DNA of 64,000 nt, taken from NCBI RefSeq assembly GCF_006335145.1, contig NZ_VDMN01000001.1, positions 1 to 64,000 of the forward strand. The letters run 5' to 3'. Position 1 is the stretch's first letter, and the number at the start of each line of letters is the position of its first letter. A program made the position numbers and the translations under genes. Below the pieces are notes generated by a model, which saw only the letters and a list, made by a program, of their open reading frames with translations, made no database searches and had not been told where the DNA came from. Below, in pieces: positions 9,411 to 18,167 of the stretch. Source of the DNA: Aliirhizobium smilacinae (GTDB lineage: Bacteria; Pseudomonadota; Alphaproteobacteria; Rhizobiales; Rhizobiaceae).

Positions 9411-10460
9411 ATGAAGTCCGCGACGCATTCGAACAATATCGGTTTCCTGCGTTTGCTTTTTGCGTCGCTCGTAATTGTAGCTCACGCTCCCGCTATAATC
9501 GACGGCAACTCATCTCGGGAATTGCTCTCTAATATTATTGGCAGTCGTACACTTGGAAATCTATCCGTGGATGGATTTTTCCTGATCAGCGGATATCTTA
9601 TTGTCTAAAGCTACGAGCGGTCATCGAGCGCGGTCTCCTATCTTAAAAAACGGATATTCCGAATCTATCCGGGATTTGTTGCCGCCGTGCTGGTCTGCCT
9701 GCTGCTCGCGCCATTTACCGGAGTGGCGCTGCAATTTGATAGTGTCCCTCAAGCAATACGCTTCGTCGTCACCGCGCTGGCCCTGCAGCCTGCACCATTC
9801 AATGGATTTTCCGGCCTCCCTTACAACAGCCTGAACGGATCGCTGTGGACGATCAGCTACGAGTTTCGCTGCTATATCTTTGCTTTGGTCGCGGGCTCGA
9901 TGGGACTGGTTGCCAAGCGCCAATTGTTTGCGGCAATGTCGATCGTTCTGGTCGCACTTACCTCCCTGCCGCTCCCCAATACAATGAACGGCGCGGTGGC
10001 ATTTTTCACCGGATACCCCTTTGACATGGTCAGGTTTCTTGCCGCCTTCTCGGTCGGGGCATGCTTCTATCTTTATCGCGACAGGATACCTCTGAGAGGT
10101 GATATCGCCGCATGTTGCGCCGCTATGCTTTTAGCCTTGACGGCAATAGAGACATTCGAAGTCGCGGCGTTCGTCGTCTTCGGGGGATATCTGATCTTTT
10201 GGTTTGCGTTCGCCGTAAAATCCCCCGGCATCTCCCGGATCAATGGCGACGATGACGTATCATACGGGGTTTATCTTTACGGTTGGCCTATATCGAGCAG
10301 CCTCGTCTATTTCCTCGGCGTGTCGTCGCCAACTCTCTTGATCGTGTTGAGCCTGCCACTGGCTTACATTGCCGGTTATCTTAGCTGGATTTATATCGAA
10401 CGACGATTTACAAGCTCGAAACCGCTCCGCAAATCTTCGGTGCCAAATCCTATCGGCTAG
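9411..10460 (+). pseudogene. Acyltransferase 3 family membrane protein, interrupted by an in-frame stop
   Basis: Codons 1-65 read the usual N-terminus of acyltransferase-3 proteins (IGFLRLLFASLVIVAHAP, then VDGFFLISGYLIV). A single TAA at 9606-9608 follows, and the same frame then continues without interruption (SYERSSSAVSYLKKRIFRI, then LNGSLWTISYEFRCYIF) to a stop at 10460. This is a nonsense codon, not a frameshift. Family members usually have a polar residue such as Gln at this point of the FxISGYLxxxS motif, so CAA to TAA is the simplest change. A full product would be about 349 residues with some ten membrane segments and would O-acylate a surface polysaccharide. Its end abuts the next gene. 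Confidence 0.8.
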
Positions 10461-11726
10461 GTGAAAATGACGTCAGTTGGCCGGATAAAAGACCCCTTGG
10501 AGGAACTTGAATTCGCTCTTCACAGAGTGCTGGTTCACGTACTTCTTGTTGGCGACCTTATATTTGCATCCCGTATCTACCGGGTGATTGGCTTGTTCAT
10601 GCAGCCCCTGATTTTGGGCAGCTGCGCCGCGATCATTGTGTTCTATTGCATTTATACCGCAATACGGGGTCACATACTCATACCGCTCATGGCCGTGGGT
10701 TACGTAGCGCTCGTGATGAACCAGTTATCGGTTTTCGCAGACAAGCTCTGGCTGCCGGTAAACACCAACGCCTTCTTTCAATACATATGGGTTATGTCAT
10801 TCGTACCATTCGCGGGCATCTGTCTGGCCGGTGGACGAACGTATCTTCTGAAATGCGTGGTCGGTTACGGAACCGGTTATTGCTGCTTTTATACTCTTGC
10901 CTCGATCATGCAGTTGGCTGGCGTCCTGCCGGGAAAACTCCTTGCAGAGCTCGTATCCGACCTCGATTTCCGCGGAGCACGAATTTTCCTTTATTCAGGA
11001 CTGGCCGCGTTCACCTATTTTTATTGGCTGGTACAAATCCGGACGCGTGTAACCTGGACCACTCTGTCCTTCTTTTTGATATGTTCATTGGCGTCCATAC
11101 TGTCTCTATCGCGTGTATATCTGCTGGTTATCTTCTGTCTCAGCTTAGTGTTTATAATTTCTCCCAGGCCGGGTTTGTTGCGGATGTCGGCGGCCGTCGT
11201 TCTGGCGCTCGGAACAGCATTCATTCTGTCGGGGGTTGTAGTTCCGTCGTTCAATCCATTCGACTTGTTTGCCAGCGACGTCTCAGGTGCGTATCGCGCA
11301 TTGGAATACGAAGTGATGCGCGATCGAATTTTTGCGGATCCTCTGTGGGGATTCGGAATGTCGCCGTCAGCAGATGCTTCCAAGCCATTCCTGGGCCCTT
11401 ATCTGATCTTCCCTGGGGACGTCGGCAGCGTTGGTGTCTGGTTTGAGTTCGGCCTGATCGGGCTGATCTTATATCTCGTCATCTTATGGCGTTGCTCCAC
11501 CCCGCAGCGATCGCTGCCGATGAAATACGGCTGGCCGCTTTTCCTGACGGGGACGATGCTGACGGCTTATGGATGGATGACGCCACTGGCGATTGCTCCT
11601 GGGGGAGCCACGATGACCGGGCTGATCTTCGGAGTCGGGTTGACGGCTCACGCTCATCAGCGGCAATCCAAAGAACGCTCTCAGGCGTTTCCCACTGCGG
11701 TGCAGCGAACGATATCTGCGCGATAA
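10461..11726 (+). CDS. Polytopic membrane protein, O-antigen ligase/Wzy polymerase-like
   Basis: A protein of about 421 residues with roughly ten to twelve hydrophobic segments and a large loop in the C-terminal half (around SFNPFDLFASDVSGAYRALE, then WGFGMSPSADAS). This is the layout of WaaL/Wzy-type polysaccharide ligases and polymerases, which are poorly conserved in sequence; ILSLSR in the middle resembles the short motif before the large loop. The start is a GTG directly after the acyltransferase stop (10458-10460) or an ATG at 10467. Its position behind an acyltransferase pseudogene suggests a surface-polysaccharide cassette. Function is a family-level guess. Confidence 0.55.
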   Translation: MKMTSVGRIKDPLEELEFALHRVLVHVLLVGDLIFASRIYRVIGLFMQPLILGSCAAIIVFYCIYTAIRGHILIPLMAVGYVALVMNQLSVFADKLWLPVNTNAFFQYIWVMSFVPFAGICLAGGRTYLLKCVVGYGTGYCCFYTLASIMQLAGVLPGKLLAELVSDLDFRGARIFLYSGLAAFTYFYWLVQIRTRVTWTTLSFFLICSLASILSLSRVYLLVIFCLSLVFIISPRPGLLRMSAAVVLALGTAFILSGVVVPSFNPFDLFASDVSGAYRALEYEVMRDRIFADPLWGFGMSPSADASKPFLGPYLIFPGDVGSVGVWFEFGLIGLILYLVILWRCSTPQRSLPMKYGWPLFLTGTMLTAYGWMTPLAIAPGGATMTGLIFGVGLTAHAHQRQSKERSQAFPTAVQRTISAR

Positions 11727-11869
11727 GATCAGGCGAGTGTGCCGACGCCCTGAGTTTTCAAGGGGTGTTGTCGGCTAGGACGTTACACGGATGAGGACCG
11801 TGAAATTTCGGGCCTTGCAATCGAAAACTTCAATATCGTGTTACGCCGAAATTCGCCTTAAGCGGAAAG

Positions 11870-11897
11870 GTATCGACAGCTTTTCGCATGTCGATAC
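11870..11897 (-). terminator. Hairpin after sufA, candidate terminator of the SUF cluster
   Basis: GTATCGACA (11870-11878) and TGTCGATAC (11889-11897) form a perfect 9-base stem just downstream of the sufA stop on the minus strand. The following minus-strand bases are CTTTCC, so the T-tract is weak. Confidence 0.4.
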
Positions 11898-11927
11898 TTC
11901 AAACCTGTCCGTCCGGAGCTGGATTAT

Positions 11928-12317
11928 TTAAACGCGAGCATCCGCCTCACGCTGCTTGGCCAGTTCGGCAAGCTCCGCGGGTTTCAGTTCGACGGACTCG
12001 CCGCAGCCGCAGGCCGATGTCTGGTTCGGGTTCACGAAAATGAAGCCTGACCGCATTTTGGTCGTTTCGAAATCCATCTGCGTGCCAAGAAGATAAAGAA
12101 CCGCCGACGGCTCGATCCACACTCTTGCGCCATCGCGTTCGATCATGTCGTCCTTGGCGCTTGCCTCGGTGACGAGATCGATCGTGTATTCCATGCCGGC
12201 GCAACCGCCCTTCTTGATCCCGACGCGGATACCTTTGGCATCCTGACCGGAATTGGAAACGATCTGGTTGACGCGCGTTGCCGCAGCGTCGGTCATGGTC
12301 ATTACTGAAAAGCCCAT
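11928..12317 (-). CDS. sufA: Iron-sulfur cluster assembly scaffold/carrier, HesB/IscA family (SufA)
   Basis: An A-type Fe-S carrier of 129 residues. The three conserved cysteines are present: one in KKGGCAGMEYTID and two in SACGCGES near the C-terminus. These proteins take clusters from the SufBCD scaffold and pass them to apoproteins. It is the last gene of the minus-strand SUF run. The C-terminal tail after CGCGES is about 20 residues longer than in E. coli SufA. ErpA or IscA would be an equally valid family name; the cluster context favours SufA. Confidence 0.9.
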   Translation of the reverse strand: MGFSVMTMTDAAATRVNQIVSNSGQDAKGIRVGIKKGGCAGMEYTIDLVTEASAKDDMIERDGARVWIEPSAVLYLLGTQMDFETTKMRSGFIFVNPNQTSACGCGESVELKPAELAELAKQREADARV

Positions 12318-12411
12318 CGGCTTAATTCCTCTTCCACAACCGGGTTCAAGGCCCGGCGTTTCAAGATTCCAATTTAGTACCGGCGGCTTAACCGATCAAT
12401 ACCGGAGACGC

Positions 12412-12786
12412 CTAATACCAGCCGATGGCGACCTGTGCCTCTTCGGACATGCGCTCGGGCGTCCATGGCGGATCGAATGTCATTTCCACCTCGACGCCCG
12501 AAACGCCTTCGACGGCGCCCACAGCATTCTCGACCCAACCGGGCATCTCGCCCGCCACAGGGCAACCCGGCGCGGTCAGCGTCATGGCGATCTTCACCAT
12601 CCGGTCATCCTCGATATCGATCTTGTAGATAAGACCAAGTTCGAAAATGTCGGCCGGAATTTCCGGGTCGTAGACGGTCTTCAGCGCCGAGACGATATCG
12701 TCCGACAGGCGCGTAAGCTCTTCCGCGGGAATGGCGGATTCGATGATGCCTTCGCGGGCATCCCATTTGGGTATGTCTTGATCCAT
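12412..12786 (-). CDS. sufT: SUF system Fe-S assembly protein, DUF59/MIP18 family (SufT-like)
   Basis: A small DUF59 (MIP18/PaaD-like) protein of 124 residues with the family signature VYDPEIPADIFELGLIYKID and the later TAPGCPVAGEMPGW. The start at 12786 (MDQDIPKWD) is preferred because an upstream in-frame extension has no family match. Proteins of this family help insert Fe-S clusters into targets. It lies between sufS and sufA. Confidence 0.88.
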   Translation of the reverse strand: MDQDIPKWDAREGIIESAIPAEELTRLSDDIVSALKTVYDPEIPADIFELGLIYKIDIEDDRMVKIAMTLTAPGCPVAGEMPGWVENAVGAVEGVSGVEVEMTFDPPWTPERMSEEAQVAIGWY

Positions 12787-12802
12787 GGCCGTCCAAATAT
12801 CC

Positions 12803-14047
12803 TCAGGCGAAGAAATTGCGCGCGTAATCCAAAGCGTCCGCCAGCGCGTCAACTTCGGCACGGGTATTGTACATGCCGAAGGATGCCCGGCATGTGGAGG
12901 TGACGCCGAAGCGTTTCAAGAGCGGCATGGCGCAATGGGTGCCGGCTCGCACGGCAACGCCGCGTCGGTCGATCACCATAGATACGTCATGGGCGTGGAT
13001 ACCGGCCAGTTCGAAGGAGAATATCGCTCCCTTCCCCGGCGCATTGCCGATGACCCGAAGCGAATTGATCGCCGACAGCCGCTCGGTCGCATAAGCCGTC
13101 AGATCCGCCTCGTGACGGGCGATTGCCGCGCGTCCGACCTTGTCCATGTAATCCAGCGCGTAACCGAGACCTATCGCCTGTACGATCGGCGGCGTACCGG
13201 CCTCGAAGCGGTGCGGAGGGTCGTTGTAGGTGACGAAATTCTCGTCCACCTCGACGATCATCTCGCCGCCACCCTGGAACGGACGCATTTCCTTCAGCCG
13301 ATCCGTCTTGCCATAAAGCACGCCGATGCCGGACGGGCCGTAGAGCTTGTGACCGGTCATCACGAACCAGTCGCAGTCTATATCCTGCACGTCGATCGGC
13401 ATGTGCACGGCGCTCTGGCTGCCGTCGATGAGGACCGGAATGCCGCGCTCATGGGCGATGCGGCAGATCTCCTTGACGGGCACGACTGTGCCAAGCGCAT
13501 TCGACATGTGGGTGACGGCGACCATCCTGGTCTTTTCCGTCAGCGACTTTTCGAAATCCTCGATATGAAAGGTACCTTCGTCATCCACCGGCACCCATGT
13601 GATCTTGGCGCCCTGCCGTTCGCGAATGAAATGCCATGGCACGATGTTGGAGTGATGCTCCATGATCGTGATGACGATCTCGTCTCCCTCGCCGATATGC
13701 GGCATGCCGTAACCATAGGCGACCGTATTGATCGCAGATGTCGAATTGCTGGTGAAAACGATCTCGTCCACCGAGCCGGCATTGAGGAAACGGCGAACCT
13801 TTTCGCGCGCGGCCTCATAGGCATCGGTTGCGGCATTCGACAAATAATGAAGGCCGCGATGCACATTGGCATATTCGCTGGAATAGGCATAGCTGATCGC
13901 GTCGATCACCTGCTGCGGCTTCTGGGCCGAAGCGCCGTTATCCAGATACACAAGCGGCTTGTTGCCGTGCACCATAGTCGACAGGATCGGGAAATCCCGC
14001 CTTATCGCGTCGACGTCATAGGCGGCTAACGGTGTCGTCTGGTCCAT
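12803..14047 (-). CDS. sufS: SufS-type group II cysteine desulfurase
   Basis: A PLP-dependent enzyme of 414 residues that removes sulfur from L-cysteine for cluster assembly. Visible marks are YLDNGASAQKPQQV at the N-terminus, the PLP lysine in MTGHKLYGPSGIG, and the active-site cysteine in RAGTHCAMPLL, a SufS rather than IscS arrangement. The start at 14047 (MDQTTPLAAYDVDAIRRDFP) follows AAAGGG; a longer frame upstream is rich in Arg and unlikely. No SufE gene is seen in this cluster. It is separated from sufD by a repeat element. Confidence 0.93.
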   Translation of the reverse strand: MDQTTPLAAYDVDAIRRDFPILSTMVHGNKPLVYLDNGASAQKPQQVIDAISYAYSSEYANVHRGLHYLSNAATDAYEAAREKVRRFLNAGSVDEIVFTSNSTSAINTVAYGYGMPHIGEGDEIVITIMEHHSNIVPWHFIRERQGAKITWVPVDDEGTFHIEDFEKSLTEKTRMVAVTHMSNALGTVVPVKEICRIAHERGIPVLIDGSQSAVHMPIDVQDIDCDWFVMTGHKLYGPSGIGVLYGKTDRLKEMRPFQGGGEMIVEVDENFVTYNDPPHRFEAGTPPIVQAIGLGYALDYMDKVGRAAIARHEADLTAYATERLSAINSLRVIGNAPGKGAIFSFELAGIHAHDVSMVIDRRGVAVRAGTHCAMPLLKRFGVTSTCRASFGMYNTRAEVDALADALDYARNFFA

Positions 14048-14128
14048 CTCAGACCCTTTCGATTGTCGCCTCCGCACGGAAGTCCTGCGGCGGAACCATA
14101 GTGGCAGCAATATCTACCGCAATCTCTG

Positions 14129-14226
14129 CGTCATCCTCGGCCCTGTGCCGAGGATCTACTTACGTTGCAACGAAATCAGCGTTGCAGATGCTCATACTCG
14201 GGTTAAGCCCGAGGATGAGCATGACG
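14129..14226. repeat. RIME-like palindromic intergenic element in the SUF cluster
   Basis: Two palindromes about 60 bases apart fill most of the sufD-sufS gap: TCCTCGGCC..TGCCGAGGA near 14133-14154 and CTCATACTCGGG..CCCGAGGATGAG near 14191-14219. Between them is a smaller CGTTGCAACG..CGTTGCA repeat. The form and the CTCGGG/CCCGAG arms resemble the rhizobial intergenic mosaic (RIME) elements. It would form strong mRNA hairpins inside the suf transcript. Confidence 0.6.
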
Positions 14227-14236
14227 ACGAAGTGCC

Positions 14237-15520
14237 TCAGGCGTGCTTGTCGAGCCAGACGGAAATGATCTCTTCCAGCGGTTCGACCAGCGCTTCGTCT
14301 TCCAGTTCCTCGACGATCTCGGCCACGAAGGCGTTGACCAGCAGGCCGCGTGCCTTGTTCTCCGGAACGCCGCGCGCCATCATATAGAACAGATGGTTGC
14401 GGTCGATATCGGCAACTGTCGCACCATGACCACAGATGACGTCGTCGGCGAAGATCTCCAGCTCCGGCTTGACGGAGAAATCGCCGTCGTCGGACATCAG
14501 AAGCGTGTTGCAGGCCATCTTGGCATCGGTCTTCTGGGCATCGGGCGCAACCCGGATCATGCCCTGGAATACACCGCTTGCCTTGTCGAACACGACGTTG
14601 CGGAAAGTCTCCGTCGAGTTGGTGTGCGGCACATTGTGGCCGAGCACCAGTGTCACGTCCGTATGGGTGTCGCCGCCGAGCAGGTTGACCCCGCGCAGCG
14701 TCAGTTCGGCGCCCTCGCCCTGAACTTCGATACGAAGCTCCTGGCGTACCAGCTTGCCGCCGGCATTGACGACATAAAGGCGAAGCTTGGCGTCTGTACC
14801 GAGCTTGGCGCGAATCTGCGCCAGATGCGTATCGGCGGCACCCTGTTGCTGCAGAATGATCCAGGTGATCTCGGCGCCATCTTCCAGCGTGATGTCACTG
14901 ATCGAAGATACGAGTGCAGCGCCATCCGCTGCCGACTGGTGACGCTCGATGATCGTCGCCTTGGAACCCGCACCGAAGGAGACCGGGAACCGGGTGTGGA
15001 TCTGGCCTTCGCCATGAAGCGCCTGCAGCTCGATCGGCGCATCGATCTCCGCGCCGGCCGCAATAGCGAGTACCAGTCCGTCACGCACGAAACTGCCGTT
15101 CAAGCGGCCGATCGCATCGTCCTTGTCGAGAGCCGTAAGGCCGGCCATAGCGGAGCCGTCGGTCAACTGATCGCGGAAAGCCGAAATCGTGACGCCGTTG
15201 ATCGACGATGTCGCATCGGCCTGGCCCTGCAGGATGGAGAGGACGGTTGCCCCCTTCACCAGCGCTGCGACAGGATCGATAGCGGCACCGGCAACGCGGT
15301 CGGGGACGGCGCGCAGCAGGTTCTTCAGGTCGGTATAGTGCCAGGATTCGATCCGGCGTGTCGGAAGACCGGCTTTCTTCAGATCGTCGAGCAATCGGTC
15401 GCGAGTGCCGGTGACGGCGCCGTTGCCGGGCAGTTCGCCGATCTGGGCTGCGAAGGCATCGACAAGCGCCGTCTCAGCGGCGGTGAGCCTGCTGGCGGGC
15501 TGATTTGTCTGGATGTTCAT
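14237..15520 (-). CDS. sufD: Fe-S cluster scaffold subunit SufD
   Basis: A 427-residue SufB/SufD-family beta-helix protein. The C-terminal half carries the conserved core (KTDAKMACNTLLMSDDG, CGHGATVADIDRNHLFYMMARGVPE, AFVAEIVEELED). The N-terminal part is diverged, as is usual for SufD. SufD joins SufB and the SufC ATPase in the SufBC2D scaffold that builds Fe-S clusters under iron limitation or oxidative stress. It lies 19 bases downstream of sufC. Confidence 0.93.
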   Translation of the reverse strand: MNIQTNQPASRLTAAETALVDAFAAQIGELPGNGAVTGTRDRLLDDLKKAGLPTRRIESWHYTDLKNLLRAVPDRVAGAAIDPVAALVKGATVLSILQGQADATSSINGVTISAFRDQLTDGSAMAGLTALDKDDAIGRLNGSFVRDGLVLAIAAGAEIDAPIELQALHGEGQIHTRFPVSFGAGSKATIIERHQSAADGAALVSSISDITLEDGAEITWIILQQQGAADTHLAQIRAKLGTDAKLRLYVVNAGGKLVRQELRIEVQGEGAELTLRGVNLLGGDTHTDVTLVLGHNVPHTNSTETFRNVVFDKASGVFQGMIRVAPDAQKTDAKMACNTLLMSDDGDFSVKPELEIFADDVICGHGATVADIDRNHLFYMMARGVPENKARGLLVNAFVAEIVEELEDEALVEPLEEIISVWLDKHA

Positions 15521-15539
15521 GCAAAAATCCTTCCCGGGC

Positions 15540-16295
15540 TCAGGCCGCAGTCCCGATCACGTCGGCATAGCCGTTCGCTTCCAGCTCGTGGGCGAGTTCC
15601 TTGTCGCCGGTGCGGATGATCTGGCCCTTGTAGAGGACGTGGACCGTATCCGGTACGATGTAGTCGAGCAGGCGCTGGTAGTGGGTGATGACGATCACGG
15701 CGCGATCGGGCGAACGCAGCGCGTTGACGCCATCGGCAACGATCTTGAGAGCATCGATATCGAGGCCTGAATCGGTTTCGTCGAGGATGCAGAGCGTCGG
15801 CTCGAGCAGAGCCATCTGCAGGATTTCGGCGCGCTTCTTTTCACCACCGGAGAAACCGACATTGAGCGGACGGCGCAGCATGGCCGGATCGATCTTCAGG
15901 CCTTCAGCGGCCTCCTTTACGCGGCGCATGAAGTCCGGCGTCGTCAATTCTGCTTCGCCGCGCGCCTTGCGCTGCTCGTTCATCGCCACCTTGAGGAACT
16001 GCATCGTCGCGACGCCCGGAATTTCGACCGGATACTGGAAGGCGAGGAAAATGCCCTTGGAGGCGCGTTCGGCCGGATCGAGTTCGAGAATGCTCTCGCC
16101 GTTATAGGTGATGTCACCCTCGGTGACTTCGTAGTCTTCGCGACCCGACAGGATGTAGGAGAGCGTAGACTTGCCGGAGCCGTTCGGCCCCATGATGGCG
16201 GCGATCTCGCCCGGCTTCACGGTCAGGTTCAGGCCACGGATGATCTCGGTGCCGTCTTCGGCGATGCGGGCGTGCAGGTTCTTGATCTCAAGCAT
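15540..16295 (-). CDS. sufC: Fe-S assembly ATPase SufC
   Basis: An ABC-type ATPase of about 251 residues. Walker A is GPNGSGKSTLSY, the signature is FSGGEKKRAEI, and Walker B is LCILDETDSGLDID, with the SufC-specific D-S-G-L-D run. The start MLEIKNLHARI at 16295 matches the usual rhizobial N-terminus; an ATG nine bases upstream (MKKMLEI) is also possible. Its 5' end overlaps the 3' end of the small membrane-protein gene before it, so the two are probably translationally coupled. Confidence 0.95.
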   Translation of the reverse strand: MLEIKNLHARIAEDGTEIIRGLNLTVKPGEIAAIMGPNGSGKSTLSYILSGREDYEVTEGDITYNGESILELDPAERASKGIFLAFQYPVEIPGVATMQFLKVAMNEQRKARGEAELTTPDFMRRVKEAAEGLKIDPAMLRRPLNVGFSGGEKKRAEILQMALLEPTLCILDETDSGLDIDALKIVADGVNALRSPDRAVIVITHYQRLLDYIVPDTVHVLYKGQIIRTGDKELAHELEANGYADVIGTAA

Positions 16296-16545
16296 CTTTT
16301 TCATCTCTTGATTTGTTTTTTCTTCCGTAAAGGAAGCGATCCATCAATTTTTCGCCGACAAGCTCGGGCGCAGCCCAAATGATTGTGACGACAACGACAA
16401 GTGAAACAGCTCCAATGGATTTGGCCAAAGCCCAATCCGCCATCAGACCTGTCAGTCCGACAAACAGTCCGATGCAGCAGATGAAGATGGTCAAAACCAT
16501 GACCTTCATACCAACTGTCATATCGGGCCGTTCGTCTTTGTTCAT
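16288..16545 (-). CDS. Small two-helix membrane protein between sufB and sufC
   Basis: An 85-residue protein with two hydrophobic segments (VMVLTIFICCIGLFVGLTGL and IGAVSLVVVVTIIWAAPELV) and a basic, charged C-terminus (FLYGRKNKSRDEKDA). I do not recognise a family. It starts three bases after sufB and overlaps sufC, so it is a genuine member of the suf transcript. It could anchor or modulate the Suf scaffold at the membrane, but nothing in the sequence proves this. Confidence 0.75.
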   Translation of the reverse strand: MNKDERPDMTVGMKVMVLTIFICCIGLFVGLTGLMADWALAKSIGAVSLVVVVTIIWAAPELVGEKLMDRFLYGRKNKSRDEKDA

Positions 16546-16548
16546 TCG

Positions 16549-18018
16549 TTACCCCACACTGCCCTCGAGCGAGATACCGATCAGCTTCTGGGCTTCCACC
16601 GCAAATTCCATCGGCAACTGCTGGATGACGTCCTTGACGAAGCCGTTGACGATCAGTGCGATCGCCTCTTCTTCCGGAATGCCACGCTGCATTGCGTAGA
16701 ATTTCTGGTCATCGGAAATCTTCGAGGTGGTCGCCTCGTGCTCGATCTGCGCTGACGCGTTCTTCACCTCGATATAGGGCACGGTATGCGCACCACACTT
16801 GTCGCCGATGAGGAGCGAATCGCAGTTGGTGAAGTTGCGGGCATTTTCTGCCCGCCGATTGACCGACACCTGGCCGCGATAGGTATTCTGCGACACGCCT
16901 GCGGAAATGCCCTTTGAGATGATGCGGCTCGACGTGTTCTTGCCGAGATGGATCATCTTGGTACCGCTGTCGATCTGCTGGTGACCATTGGACACAGCGA
17001 TCGAGTAGAACTCACCCTGGCTTTCATCGCCGCGCAGGATGCAGGACGGGTATTTCCAGGTGATTGCCGAACCGGTCTCGACCTGTGTCCAGGAGATCTT
17101 GGAGCGATGGCCACGGCAATCGCCACGCTTGGTGACGAAGTTGTAGATGCCGCCCTTGCCTTCCTTGTCGCCCGGATACCAGTTCTGAACCGTCGAATAT
17201 TTGATTTCGGCGTCATCGAGCGCAACGAGCTCGACAACGGCAGCATGAAGCTGGTTTTCATCGCGCTGCGGCGCGGTGCAGCCTTCGAGATAGGAGACGT
17301 AAGCGCCTTCTTCGGCGATGATCAGCGTGCGCTCGAACTGGCCCGTATTCTTCTCGTTGATACGGAAGTAGGTGGACAGTTCCATCGGGCAGCGCACGCC
17401 CTTCGGCACGAAGACGAAGGAGCCGTCGGTGAACACGGCGGCGTTCAGCGTCGCGTAATAATTGTCCGTCGTCGGCACCACAGAACCGAGATATTGCTTG
17501 ATCAGTTCGGGATGTTCGCGGATCGCTTCGGAGATCGACATGAAGATCACGCCGGCCTTCTGGAGTTCCTTTTTGAAGGTGGTGACGACCGAAACCGAAT
17601 CGAAGACCGCGTCCACGGCAACCTTGGAAGTCTGCACGCCGGCGAGAATTTCCTGCTCACGCAGCGGAATACCGAGCTTTTCATAGGTCCGCAGCAGCTC
17701 GGGATCGACCTCGTCCAGAGATACCGGACCGGTCACGTTCTTCGGAGCGGCATAATAGTAGAGATCGTTGAAGTCGATCTTCGGATATTCGACGCGAGCC
17801 CATGTCGGCTCTACCATCGTCAGCCAGCGCTTGTAGGCGTCGAGACGCCATTCCAGCATCCATTCCGGCTCCTGCTTCTTGGCCGATATGAAGCGGATGA
17901 TATCTTCCGAAAGCCCCTTCGGAGCCTTGTCCACTTCGATAATGGTCTCGAAGCCGTATTTGTACTGGTCGATATCGATCCCACGGACCTGATCGATCGT
18001 TTCCTGGACAGCAGGCAT
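16549..18018 (-). CDS. sufB: Fe-S cluster scaffold subunit SufB
   Basis: A 489-residue SufB. Recognisable marks are [25 protein letters not shown] near the N-terminus, [47 protein letters not shown], and the C-terminal [22 protein letters not shown] with [21 protein letters not shown]. SufB is the main scaffold on which the nascent cluster forms. It follows the IscS-type cysteine desulfurase gene after a 149-base gap that contains a hairpin. Confidence 0.96.
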   Translation of the reverse strand: MPAVQETIDQVRGIDIDQYKYGFETIIEVDKAPKGLSEDIIRFISAKKQEPEWMLEWRLDAYKRWLTMVEPTWARVEYPKIDFNDLYYYAAPKNVTGPVSLDEVDPELLRTYEKLGIPLREQEILAGVQTSKVAVDAVFDSVSVVTTFKKELQKAGVIFMSISEAIREHPELIKQYLGSVVPTTDNYYATLNAAVFTDGSFVFVPKGVRCPMELSTYFRINEKNTGQFERTLIIAEEGAYVSYLEGCTAPQRDENQLHAAVVELVALDDAEIKYSTVQNWYPGDKEGKGGIYNFVTKRGDCRGHRSKISWTQVETGSAITWKYPSCILRGDESQGEFYSIAVSNGHQQIDSGTKMIHLGKNTSSRIISKGISAGVSQNTYRGQVSVNRRAENARNFTNCDSLLIGDKCGAHTVPYIEVKNASAQIEHEATTSKISDDQKFYAMQRGIPEEEAIALIVNGFVKDVIQQLPMEFAVEAQKLIGISLEGSVG

Positions 18019-18101
18019 CTTCAGTCTCCAAATCTTGCCGGTTCAAATTCCGGCAATTCCGTCAGTCTTGCGGGGAAAACAATGCCTCCCCCATGTAAGG
18101 G

Positions 18102-18128
18102 CCAAAAGGCGATTTTCCCACCTTTTGG
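18102..18128. repeat. Inverted repeat between cysteine desulfurase and sufB
   Basis: CCAAAAGG (18102-18109) and CCTTTTGG (18121-18128) form a perfect 8-base stem in the 149-base gap. It could be an attenuator or RNA processing hairpin that sets the ratio of the desulfurase to the rest of the suf transcript, but there is no T-tract. Confidence 0.35.
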
Positions 18129-18167
18129 CAAGCAGAAAATTGCTTTTCCGCCAATTCTGAAAGCCGC

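Noticed and set aside
9411..9687. Frameshift in the acyltransferase gene
   Set aside because: The two open parts are in the same frame (distance divisible by three) and the sequence between them reads as family-like protein after a single TAA, so it is a nonsense codon.
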